A stretch of 27,272 nucleotides of DNA from Martensiomyces pterosporus (lineage: Eukaryota; Kickxellomycota; Kickxellomycetes; Kickxellales; Kickxellaceae). Numbering within the stretch: the first letter of the stretch is position 1; the number at the start of each line of letters is the position of its first letter. Shown here in pieces: positions 18,175 through 25,727 of this stretch. Under the pieces are notes generated by a model that was given only the letters and a program-made list of their open reading frames with translations, was not told where the DNA came from and ran no database searches. Where the stretch lies: assembly GCA_025201845.1 (NCBI GenBank), contig MU604099.1, positions 1 to 27,272 of the forward strand. The letters run 5' to 3'. The translations under genes and the position numbers were made by a program.

Positions 18175-19740
18175 TTAGATCTTGTATCTAAAGTCAGGGT
18201 GGTTGTCGGCCAGGTCCTGGATCTCCTCAGGCGTCAGCCCGCTAATATCCCTCGGTGACTGATCGCGCCGCCTGTTCTCCCTGTTCAGGACATGCCTCAG
18301 CAGCACCGTCGCCGCCAGACAGAGCACTGTCATCGAGAGACACACGGTATGGCCGAGCACAAACTTGGGCTTATCCTTATCTCTGTAGACAAACGCAGTA
18401 GCCAATGGGCCCAGACCACCAAACGCCGACGTAAACGCCGCCGCCATTGCAGGCTTGGTGTTTCCCTGCTGGTTCGCCAGCTCCCACGCAGGGCTGTGTG
18501 CAGCCGGCTGCGGCGACGCAAAGCTGAACATAAACAGCGCCACCATGCGGCCTGTGTTGTTGGGCGAAAACAGCGCCAGGAAGAACCCAGTCATCGTAAT
18601 CGCATTCGAAATCATGATCGCGTGCGACGAGCCACGCGCAAACCGGGCGACGTAGGCGATGCTCGCCATTCCCGAGAACGCCATAAAGTTTGTCAGCGCC
18701 GACAGGGCCTGAGCCACGCGCGGCGAGTACCCCTGGCTGGCAATAATGGTGGGGCCAAACATGCCATTGACCTGCGTGGCGCCGTTGGCACAAAAGTCGA
18801 TCAGGGTCCAGAGCCAGATCTTGTAGTCACTGACGGTCATTTTGATCTGCTTGACGCTGATCTTCTTGTTGCTGACGACGGTGTTCTGGTGCACCATGAT
18901 GCGTGTGATCAGCTCGCGCTCGTCCTCGGTAATGAATGTGGCCGTGTCGGGGTAGTCCTGGAGCACAAACGGGCCCAGGAGGCTCCAGATGCCACTAATC
19001 ATCCCAATAAACACAAAAATGCACTGCCAGGCCGTCAAGTGCGGCGACTTGATGCCCGACAGACCCGAGCACAGCGGGCCGACGATGATGCCGCCAATGC
19101 CGGCGCTCGAGAAGAAGAACCCCATGCGCTTCCTAACCTCGTCCCTCGGGTACCAGTACGAGATATAGTACAGGCTGCCTGTCAAATACCCGGACTGCAC
19201 GGCGCCAAAGAGAAACCGGCAGAAGGCCAGTTGGTGTGCATTCTTGACGAACGCCGTGCTCATAGTCACCACTGACCAGACGAACATTGATGCGCTGAGC
19301 CAGTATGTGGGCCGGACCTTCTTGAGGACGAGGTTGGAGGGCAGCTGGAAGATGAAGCTGCCGAGGTAGTACACGCCTAGGGCGACGTTGATGTCGTAGC
19401 CGTGGAGGTCGAGGTCCTTGGTCAGGCCGGCAACCTTGGCGTTGGACAGGGCCATCTTGTTCAGAGAGTCGGCTGCATAGCCCACGCAGATGTAGAAGAG
19501 GAGCCGGCAGTCGCACTTCCACAGATATGACTTTAGGTGCGCCTTGTCCTTCTCGCTGAATGTCAGCGGCTTGTTGATGTCGTCGACTGCGAATTCGCGG
19601 TCCGCAGCAGAAGACGGCATACTATCTGTGCTACTACAGTCGCTATCGGCGTAATTCCTCGTAGACTCTGTGCGGGGAGGAGAAGGAGCTGAGAGGAGTG
19701 GAGTGGTGGACTCGCGACGTCGGTGTTCGCTTGAGGGCAT
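18175..19740 (-). CDS. MFS transporter, anion:cation symporter family (Dal5/allantoate permease-like)
   Basis: A 521-residue plasma-membrane permease with about 12 membrane helices, the length of the fungal ACS family (allantoate, nicotinate, biotin and pantothenate carriers). Residues 1-65 are a Ser/Arg-rich cytosolic tail. Family marks: WKCDCRLL before helix 1 (usually W-K-x-D-x-R-x-x-P), NKMALSNAKVAGL, LPSNLVLKKVRP, FCRFLFG (173-179), YWYPRDEVRKRMGFFFSSAGIGGIIVGPL, AWELANQQGNTKPAMAAAF (418-436), a YRDKDKPKFVLGH near-match to the Y-x-x-x-D-A-P-x-Y-x-x-G motif, and the C-terminal LADNHPDFRYKI. In the helix-5 signature the common G-x-x-E-A/S-G reads GAVQSG (179-184), Gln for Glu, with Thr for the usual Pro after it. 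The substrate cannot be told. The promoter probably lies in the 885-bp spacer shared with the DM9 gene. Confidence 0.92.
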   Translation of the reverse strand: MPSSEHRRRESTTPLLSAPSPPRTESTRNYADSDCSSTDSMPSSAADREFAVDDINKPLTFSEKDKAHLKSYLWKCDCRLLFYICVGYAADSLNKMALSNAKVAGLTKDLDLHGYDINVALGVYYLGSFIFQLPSNLVLKKVRPTYWLSASMFVWSVVTMSTAFVKNAHQLAFCRFLFGAVQSGYLTGSLYYISYWYPRDEVRKRMGFFFSSAGIGGIIVGPLCSGLSGIKSPHLTAWQCIFVFIGMISGIWSLLGPFVLQDYPDTATFITEDERELITRIMVHQNTVVSNKKISVKQIKMTVSDYKIWLWTLIDFCANGATQVNGMFGPTIIASQGYSPRVAQALSALTNFMAFSGMASIAYVARFARGSSHAIMISNAITMTGFFLALFSPNNTGRMVALFMFSFASPQPAAHSPAWELANQQGNTKPAMAAAFTSAFGGLGPLATAFVYRDKDKPKFVLGHTVCLSMTVLCLAATVLLRHVLNRENRRRDQSPRDISGLTPEEIQDLADNHPDFRYKI

Positions 19741-20625
19741 AGCTGGAAAGGAATTGATGGCGAGGGGAATAGTCTGGCGTTTAAGTACAAGAGAAAAATC
19801 AACCAGCTATAGAGACAAGCACAGCAAAACGGGAGGGATAAGGAGAGAGGGAGCGCGACCCTGTGAGCAGCGGCCGAGAGCCTCATTGAGCAAAAAATAG
19901 TTGTGTGTGTGACGGAAAATTAATTAACGAGGGAGGTGGACATGCATGCCACTGCGCCAGCAGCACCATCACAAATCCACCGTCCATCTAAACGGAGATG
20001 TCTGATGGTGACTATTTTGAATTCCCACCAGCGATAATGAATAAGGATATTTTGCTGCTGAAAACCATAGAGATTAGTTTGCATAAACAATCAGCTTTCA
20101 ACAATGTGTCAGTTTCTCGTTTGCATATTCTGCAGACAGCTGGAGAGAGCCACTCCAAACGGGACGTGCAGTTCGCTGTGACGATCGCAGTCGCAGTTTA
20201 CCCGGTACAATGGCGAGTGTCTAGCGACGGGGCTGATAACGCCCGTTATCTTGGCGAGAGAGGCTGTTGAGGAGCTTCGTGCGAAATATGCAGTACCAAG
20301 GATATTCCGCAGAAATGCACCCTAAAAAGGACGTCGCAGAGCGCTAGGCTGCAATAGCCTGTCCCTCTCCGGTATAGTACAAGGCCATTGCATCTATCCT
20401 CCACGTTTACAAGCGGAGGTAGAAAGGACGGCGATGTCTTGGAAAGGCAAGCCGCGGCTTGCAGGCGACTCGACTCGGTCGGGGGCTGGCTGGTGCAAAC
20501 GTCAGAGAAGCGCACTTCGCTGCTAGGGCTGCTGATTTTCCGCTGCATGCACAGCTTGCCTCAGCAGAGCCCTGTTTCACGTCGCTTTCAATTTCACGCA
20601 CCTCCAGCTACAGCTACGGAAAAGA
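19741..20625. promoter_or_regulatory. Long divergent spacer between the MFS permease and DM9 genes
   Basis: 885 bp without a recognisable gene, the longest spacer inside the dense block. The small plus-strand open frames here (for example 19998-20270) have no family features. GGCGTTTAAG at 19776-19785, 36 bp from the permease start, shares a nine-base core with a site upstream of FANCI. No clear TATA box faces the DM9 gene. Confidence 0.35.
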
Positions 20626-21096
20626 ATGAGCGGCCCTCAAGGACGTTTCGAATGGGTAGAAGCCCGCGACGGCGCCATCCCGCCGCGTGCCATCGTTGGC
20701 GGCGTCGAAAAGGACGGACGCCCCTTATTCATCGCCCGCGCGTTCTTCAAGGGCGGGCTCCACCCGGGCAAAGCGGCACCGCACCTAGACGACGGTGGGT
20801 TTGCCATGGGCTGGGGCGGCAGCGAGCACCACCTCAACCAGTACTTTGTTCTCTGCGGCGACGTCAACACCACCCAGTGGGTTCCGTTCGACGGGCCTGT
20901 GGATCTCAACGGACCCTGTAGACTGGTGGAGGCCGGCCACGAGGCTGGCGGCGAGCCCCTGTTTGTTGCCAAAGCAGATGTTGACTGGTCGCAGCAGCTG
21001 GGAAAGGCGGGGCCGCATCTCAGGGATGGCATGAGCTTTGGGTACGGCGGCGGCGAACGGAATAGCCGCAGCTACCTTGTCCTGGCGTATCTGTGA
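20626..21096 (+). CDS. DM9-repeat (DUF3421) protein, lectin-like
   Basis: A 156-residue protein made almost wholly of two DM9 repeats: residues ~8-78 (FEWVEARDGAIPPRAIVGG, then GRPLFIARA, HPGKAAPHL and YFVLCG) and ~86-155 (WVPFDGPVDLNGPCRLVEAG, then GEPLFVAKA, QLGKAGPHL and YLVLAY). The alternation G-x-P-L-F-[IV]-A-[RK]-A, then G-K-A-x-P-H-L, is diagnostic of the family. Animal DM9 proteins bind mannose and act in immune recognition or in the cytosol; any fungal role is unknown. No signal peptide or membrane helix, so probably cytosolic. No intron. AATAAA at 21133-21138 follows the stop. Converges on the MAT2B-like gene, stops 146 bp apart. Its patchy distribution makes horizontal transfer a possibility, but base composition matches its neighbours. 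Confidence 0.88.
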   Translation: MSGPQGRFEWVEARDGAIPPRAIVGGVEKDGRPLFIARAFFKGGLHPGKAAPHLDDGGFAMGWGGSEHHLNQYFVLCGDVNTTQWVPFDGPVDLNGPCRLVEAGHEAGGEPLFVAKADVDWSQQLGKAGPHLRDGMSFGYGGGERNSRSYLVLAYL

Positions 21097-21132
21097 GCCA
21101 GCGCTTACCGCCTCCTTTCCTCTTTGTAACTC

Positions 21133-21138
21133 AATAAA
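21133..21138 (+). terminator. Poly(A) signal AATAAA for the DM9 gene
   Basis: A canonical AATAAA lies 37 bp after the DM9 stop codon, in the gap before the convergent MAT2B-like gene. Confidence 0.6.
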
Positions 21139-21242
21139 CTATATAAAGCATGTTCAGGGGTGAAAGTACCCTCCAGTTCTTAAGCGAAACAAAACCAGCA
21201 GACAGAATATTCTGATAGCCAAGTGCGTCTTGGGGGCTGTCT

Positions 21243-22157
21243 TTACTGCTTGCTGAGGTAGCGGGTCCACCACTCCTCAAATGGAACACAGGAGACGCTG
21301 ATTCCAATCTCCTCCAGCGCCTCGGTCGACAGCTGCGTGTTGTCAGGCCGCGATGCCACAGCCTCCTTCGGCTTATCCGTGACAGCCTCGAGCTGGCTAA
21401 TGTCGTCCAGTCCAAGGATGCGGGCAAACACCTTGCACATTCCGTACTTTGTCATCTGCTCCTTGGAGCTGAAATGGAAGATCCCGCTGACGCCTTCACC
21501 CACCGACCCGACGCTGACCTCCGTCATGTCGGCCAGAACCCTCGCCACATCCTCCGTGTTCGTCGGGAACCTGACCTGGTAGTCGTCCATCAGCGTCCTC
21601 TTCTCCCTGCTCTTCACCGACGCCAGGAGCACGTTCACGGCGCTCTCCTTAGGGTCCTCGGCCTCGCCATACAACACAGGAACACGCAGGACAGCAGCCC
21701 CCTCGTTAGCCTCCAATACCGCCTGCTCGCCCGCCAGCTTTGTGCGGCCGTAAAAGTTCAGCGGGTTAGGCGCATCGTCGACGTTGTATGGTGGCTTTGT
21801 GCCGTCAAAGACGTAGTCTGTCGATATGTACACAAAGAACGCGCCCAGGCTCTTGGCGATCTGTGCCAGCTGCCCGGGCACCTGCGCATTGAGCTTCTCC
21901 ACAGCCTCTTGGTTCTGTTCGGCAACGTCTGGACGCTTCTCGGCGGCGCAGTGGATGATCGCCTGCGGCTTCTCCCTCTCGAGGAACTCGCGGACGGCGG
22001 TGCTGTCGCTTAGGTCCAGCTTTTGGAGTTTGGAGGAAGCGCGGCTGTAGGCTGTCCCGATCACTGCATACCCGCGCTTCTCGACCTCCTTGGCTACCTG
22101 GCGGCCAAGCAGGCCGGATGCTCCGGTTACGACAACCTTGGCCCTGTCTGTGCTCAT
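21243..22157 (-). CDS. MAT2B-like NAD(P)-binding protein (methionine adenosyltransferase beta subunit / RmlD-like)
   Basis: A 304-residue Rossmann-fold short-chain dehydrogenase relative. In animals MAT2B binds the catalytic MAT2A subunit and tunes S-adenosylmethionine synthesis; the bacterial relative RmlD reduces dTDP-4-dehydrorhamnose. Motifs: TGASGLLG (11-18) for the cofactor, IIHCAAEKRPDVAE (67-80), YISTDYVFDGTKPPY (110-124), FYGRTKLAGEQAVLE (135-149) with Tyr136/Lys140, VLRVPVLYGE, RFPTNTEDVA and KEQMTKY. AEKRPDV and EQMTKY follow MAT2B more closely than RmlD. The start at 22157 is chosen because the motif-bearing region begins there and the earlier in-frame codons look untranslated. 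A minus-strand TATA-like CTATAAC lies near 22245-22239. Divergent from LCMT1. A fungal oxidoreductase of unknown substrate remains possible. Confidence 0.82.
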   Translation of the reverse strand: MSTDRAKVVVTGASGLLGRQVAKEVEKRGYAVIGTAYSRASSKLQKLDLSDSTAVREFLEREKPQAIIHCAAEKRPDVAEQNQEAVEKLNAQVPGQLAQIAKSLGAFFVYISTDYVFDGTKPPYNVDDAPNPLNFYGRTKLAGEQAVLEANEGAAVLRVPVLYGEAEDPKESAVNVLLASVKSREKRTLMDDYQVRFPTNTEDVARVLADMTEVSVGSVGEGVSGIFHFSSKEQMTKYGMCKVFARILGLDDISQLEAVTDKPKEAVASRPDNTQLSTEALEEIGISVSCVPFEEWWTRYLSKQ

Positions 22158-22425
22158 GTTTATGAATTCCCGCAAGTGCTGATTCAAGAGGTGTAAAAGG
22201 CAAGAAAGAAGCGGCAAAGCGCATTCAAAGCTCCTGCTGTTATAGCATGGGGGCATTTGGCAAGGATAGTTTCGGAGTAGGGTCTGGCCCGCCTTTCTGT
22301 GACGTGGAAGCCAGCCAAACCAGCCAGCTGTAAGTTTGGCGCTTCCTTGCTCTACTCGCTCAATCTTCCACCTCATTTTCCCCTCTTTTTACACGTTATT
22401 GGTCCTGTCATTCAGCATAAGCAGC
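22158..22425. promoter_or_regulatory. Shared divergent promoter of the MAT2B-like and LCMT1 genes
   Basis: Only 268 bp separate the two start codons. A TATA-like CTATAAC (minus strand, near 22245-22239) lies about 85 bp from the MAT2B-like ATG. The LCMT1 side has a pyrimidine-rich stretch at 22365-22412 and no clear TATA box. Such a short spacer makes shared regulation likely but does not prove it. Confidence 0.45.
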
Positions 22426-23436
22426 ATGGAGGGTGAGCACACGCAGGCGGACTGGTCATTTGGCGAATCCAACGACGACGCCATAGTGCAGGGCACCAGC
22501 AATGACGCCGCAGCAAGCCGCGAGTCCGCCGCACGCCTGGGCTACATCGGCGACGTCTTCATCCGCCACTTCGTCAAGCACCCGCAAAGGCGCGCGCCAC
22601 TAATCAACCGCGGCACATACTGCCGGTTCCACGGAGTGCAGCGCATTCTACGGCAATTTGCCACCAGCCTTAGAACAGACACCGAGCAGGAGCCGGGCTC
22701 GCTAAGAGGCCAAATTGTCGTTTTGGGCGCAGGTCTGGATACCTCTTATTTCATCCTTCGCAGCCTTGGGCTGAATGTGCGCAGATACTTTGAGATCGAC
22801 TTTGCGGAGATCACGGCAAAGAAGGCAGCAACAATCTACAGAAAGCGCGACCTCGCTGGGCTGCTTCCCGCCGACACGAAGGTGGCGTCTGGCGGATCGG
22901 AGCTGCATTCGCAGTCATACAGCCTGATATCGGGCGACTTGAGGGAGTTTGAGACACAGGTTGTGCCCAAGCTGATGACCCATGGATTCGACGCAGAAGA
23001 GCCGACGCTGTTTCTCAGCGAATGCGTGCTGATATACCTGGACCCCAAGTACTCGGACAAGATCCTCGACTGGATCACGAATGCGGTGCCTAATGCTGGC
23101 ATTCTCACCTACGAACAGATTCTGCCGGACGACAGGTTTGGAAGGATGATGATTGAGAATCTGCGTGGGCGCGGGCTGGAGCTAAAGGGACTGCATGCGC
23201 ATCCGACGCTGAAGAGCACGGCGCAGAGGTTTGTTTCGCGTGGATGGCACTCGGCTGCCGCTGTGGATCTGGCAGACTACCACGACAAGTGTGTGGAGAA
23301 GCAGGAGATTGCGAGGCTGGCAAAGATCGAGTTCTTGGACGAGTGGGAGGAGTTTAGGTTGCTTGCTCAGCACTATGCATTCACCCTGGCATTTACTAGG
23401 GACGCTGTGCCGTTTTCGTCAATGAGTCTCGTCTAA
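22426..23436 (+). CDS. LCMT1: Leucine carboxyl methyltransferase 1 (PP2A methyltransferase, PPM1/LCMT1)
   Basis: A 336-residue cytosolic SAM-dependent enzyme that methylates the C-terminal leucine carboxylate of the PP2A catalytic subunit, steering holoenzyme assembly. Family marks: APLINRGTYCRFHGVQRIL (57-75, including the Arg that grips the PP2A tail), VVLGAGLDTSYFIL (98-111, SAM loop), YFEIDFAEITAKK (121-133), ISGDLRE (168-174), PTLFLSECVLIYLDP (193-207), ILTYEQILPDDRFGRMMIENL (226-246), SRGWHSAAAVD (271-281) and IEFLDEWEE (301-309). Length and motif order match LCMT1/Ppm1 and argue against the longer LCMT2/TYW4 tRNA enzyme with a kelch domain. The start at 22426 is the first ATG in frame; the open frame extends upstream only by non-ATG codons. 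Divergent from the MAT2B-like gene. No intron. Confidence 0.93.
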   Translation: MEGEHTQADWSFGESNDDAIVQGTSNDAAASRESAARLGYIGDVFIRHFVKHPQRRAPLINRGTYCRFHGVQRILRQFATSLRTDTEQEPGSLRGQIVVLGAGLDTSYFILRSLGLNVRRYFEIDFAEITAKKAATIYRKRDLAGLLPADTKVASGGSELHSQSYSLISGDLREFETQVVPKLMTHGFDAEEPTLFLSECVLIYLDPKYSDKILDWITNAVPNAGILTYEQILPDDRFGRMMIENLRGRGLELKGLHAHPTLKSTAQRFVSRGWHSAAAVDLADYHDKCVEKQEIARLAKIEFLDEWEEFRLLAQHYAFTLAFTRDAVPFSSMSLV

Positions 23437-23555
23437 TCGAAAGCAGCTAATTTGAGAAACTAGTGTTTCACCCAGGCGAGCTCTGCCCACCATGCGAAAG
23501 CTGGTGGCCGATGTGGCGGTGGGTAGCTGCGCCGGGCTGTCGTGCGTGAAAGTCG

Positions 23556-23583
23556 CTCTGGCTAAAAGCCATGACAGCCAGAG
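23556..23583. repeat. Inverted repeat (8-bp stem) after LCMT1
   Basis: CTCTGGCT at 23556-23563 is complementary to AGCCAGAG at 23576-23583. A second pairing inside it, TGGCT with AGCCA (23559-23563 and 23567-23571), competes with the longer stem. It could be a 3'-UTR structure, but stems this short arise by chance. Confidence 0.35.
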
Positions 23584-24132
23584 TGCTGGTGCCCGGACAA
23601 TAAGCTAGAGGCTACTGTGCTCTTCTGTCCTCTGCTAGCGACCGCCTACATCGATCAAGCACGCGCTCCTGCGGTGCACTGCGGCTATCAAGGTAGCCCG
23701 CCACTACCTCGCATTTGTTAACCGACTTGGTAGCGCGATCTGCCAAGCAAAAGTGCGAGCATTGGAGAGCTTTCTGGCTGGGGACACCGAAAGTAGTGCG
23801 GCAGCCCTCGCCAATGAGATGCCAGAGTTTGTTTGCACTGGCCAGATGCAGGCGAATGGCATGGCTGTGCACAGCTGTGGCGGGGCATCGGGGACCTGTA
23901 TCGCTCCTCCGGCGTGCTTGGCTGCTCCGTGGTCCCCCAGACTTTTCCCTGCCACCGCATGACCAAAGTTTTCAGGAACAAGGCTGGTTAGCCACAGCGC
24001 ACACGTCGCCTCAAAGACGGGAAAACCCCGGCATGTTCGCTGGGTGCTTCAGTGAAGCTGTCCCCGAAGTCAGGCCGCGGTTGGTCCGTGGGATTACGTG
24101 GACCCAGCCTTGACCAGTGCCCGATAGCACAT

Positions 24133-24154
24133 CCCCCCCCCCCAAAAAAAAAAA
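24133..24154 (+). repeat. Adjacent homopolymers C11 and A11
   Basis: Eleven C (24133-24143) are followed immediately by eleven A (24144-24154), about 50 bp upstream of the hydrolase TATA candidate. The exact lengths are prone to assembly error. Confidence 0.85.
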
Positions 24155-24203
24155 GCGAGCCCAGCTGTGCACTTGTCTCCTCCGCGCTGTCTTGGCAGAG
24201 TGC

Positions 24204-24210
24204 TATAAGA
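24204..24210 (+). promoter_or_regulatory. TATA box of the hydrolase gene
   Basis: TATAAGA lies 101 bp upstream of the ATG at 24311 and is followed by a CT-rich leader, the same layout as at the TRAX gene. Confidence 0.5.
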
Positions 24211-24310
24211 GCCCGCCACACAAAGCCGCTGCGTTTGTTCCCCAAGCCCCTCCTTTTGCTCCGCTTTCTCCACGCCTCTCTCAGTTTCTACACAAAGGCA
24301 CTTCTACACC

Positions 24311-25534
24311 ATGTCTGGACTCGAGGTGCAAGCCGCAGGCGCCGCCGTTCTGGGGCTTTCGCTCTACTACGGACTAAACAAATACACCGACAACTGCCGC
24401 GTCCAGCTCATCACCGCCGACGAGGGCGTCTCCCGCCTCATCGCAAAGGACAGCGGTGAAGAGGCCAGCATTCGCCGGCTCCTGGAGACTGAATGCCCCT
24501 CCCTGACGGATCCCAAGAAGGCATTCATGATTCCCACACCCTACCTGTGCGGAGGCATGCTGCAGACTGTGTACTGCACCACGAAGGCCCTGAAGCGCGA
24601 CCAGTACTCCAACATCAAGTACGACCGCGAGCTGCACGAGATGGACGACAAGGGCACCATCTCCCTGGACTGGTACCCAAAGCGCAGCGAGGACCCCGCA
24701 GATACCACCCCCATCGTTGTCATCATGACGGGCGTCGGCGGATCGAGCTACGAGTACCACATCAGATGCCTGGCAAAGGCCCTGGCTGATGGGCCGCTGA
24801 AGTACCGTGTTGTTGTGATGAACCACCGCGGATCGGGACGCACTCCTCTGACGTCGCCAAAACTGTACAACGCATACTATACGGAGGACTTTAGGGACAT
24901 CGTCAAGTATATCCACAGTAGCTACGACCAGGCGCGGCTGATTGGCATCGGATTCTCGCTGGGCGCCAACCTCATCACCAAGTACCTGGGCGAGGAGGGC
25001 AGCAAGTGCCTGCTCTCTGCCGGAATCGCCGTGTGCTGCCCATTCGACATGTCAATTGCTGGCCGTGCCCTGGACGCGGATGGTTTCCTCAACAACAACG
25101 TGTTCCAGCCCAATCTGGTGGCCACCATGAAGCGGCTGCTGAAGCGCAACCTGGACGTGATCAAGACGAGCGAGATCGACTATGACCTTGACAAGATCAT
25201 GAAGGTCAAGCGCATGTCAGAGCTCGACAACCTTGTCACTGCGAAAACATACGGGTTCCAGGACTGCTGGGCTTACTACGATGCGGCCTCGAGCACGCAC
25301 TATGTCGACAACATTGCCACGCCGTACCTTGCAATCAACAGCCTGGACGATCCGGTCACGCCGCCCGAGGGAATTCCTGTGGACAAGTTCAAGACTAACC
25401 CTAACATCTCGCTTGCTCTGGTCAAGCACGGCGGCCACCTTGGGTTCTTCACTGGCCTGAGTCCGACCATCTGGTATCTGGATCCTATTGTCGAGTTCAT
25501 TGGCGCCATTGTGGATAACTCCAAGTTGCATTGA
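24311..25534 (+). CDS. Alpha/beta hydrolase, YheT/ABHD1-3/EHT1 family
   Basis: A 407-residue serine hydrolase of the family that includes yeast Eht1, Eeb1 (medium-chain ester synthesis and hydrolysis) and Mgl2 (monoacylglycerol lipase), and animal ABHD1/3. Residues 6-22 are hydrophobic and may anchor the protein to a membrane. Conserved blocks: TPYLCGGMLQTVYC, ISLDWYP, VVIMTGVGGSSYEYHIR (oxyanion-side loop), VVVMNHRGSGRTPLTSPKLYN, the nucleophile elbow GIGFSLGANLITKYLGEEG (Ser216), NSLDDPVTP (Asp346/347) and KHGGHLGFF (His376), giving a complete triad. The ATG at 24311 sits in CACCATGTCT, a favourable context, after a CT-rich leader and TATAAGA at 24204. No intron. The substrate is likely a short- or medium-chain acyl ester, which the sequence cannot settle. 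The gene ends about 190 bp before a retroelement remnant on the opposite strand. Confidence 0.9.
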   Translation: MSGLEVQAAGAAVLGLSLYYGLNKYTDNCRVQLITADEGVSRLIAKDSGEEASIRRLLETECPSLTDPKKAFMIPTPYLCGGMLQTVYCTTKALKRDQYSNIKYDRELHEMDDKGTISLDWYPKRSEDPADTTPIVVIMTGVGGSSYEYHIRCLAKALADGPLKYRVVVMNHRGSGRTPLTSPKLYNAYYTEDFRDIVKYIHSSYDQARLIGIGFSLGANLITKYLGEEGSKCLLSAGIAVCCPFDMSIAGRALDADGFLNNNVFQPNLVATMKRLLKRNLDVIKTSEIDYDLDKIMKVKRMSELDNLVTAKTYGFQDCWAYYDAASSTHYVDNIATPYLAINSLDDPVTPPEGIPVDKFKTNPNISLALVKHGGHLGFFTGLSPTIWYLDPIVEFIGAIVDNSKLH

Positions 25535-25608
25535 CATGCCCTCACGTGTGGTCACCCCATTCATCCACGTAGGTATTGCGGTGGCGCTGGCTCTTGCGTC
25601 TGCGCGCG

Positions 25609-25624
25609 CTCTCTCTCTCTCTCC
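25609..25624. repeat. CT dinucleotide repeat
   Basis: A (CT)n run in the 3' flank of the hydrolase gene, after GCGCGCG. Confidence 0.8.
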
Positions 25625-25727
25625 CTCGCACATCTTGTTTTGGCATCCCAGCCACTCGTGTTTTAGCATCCAGTCGACAGCGCCATCAAATACATTCATA
25701 TTTGCATCTATCTCGTACTTGCCTGCA

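Larger units (their letters stand above)
23437..24310. other. Intergenic region with hairpin and homopolymer tracts, no gene recognised
   Basis: 874 bp between two rightward genes. Open frames here (for example 23715-24113 plus) have no recognisable family. An inverted repeat CTCTGGCT/AGCCAGAG lies at 23556-23583, about 120 bp after the LCMT1 stop and presumably in its 3' UTR. Eleven C followed by eleven A occupy 24133-24154. TATAAGA at 24204-24210 lies 101 bp before the hydrolase ATG and is a good TATA candidate. A pyrimidine-rich leader follows it. Confidence 0.5.

Noticed and set aside
19998..20270. A 90-codon plus-strand frame in the permease/DM9 spacer
   Set aside because: No motif, no clear splice link to the DM9 gene, and an A/T-rich composition unlike the coding regions here.
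23715..24113. A 132-codon plus-strand frame between LCMT1 and the hydrolase
   Set aside because: Trp/Arg/Pro-rich translation without a family pattern, no clear promoter, and a location in the probable 3' and 5' flanks of two real genes.
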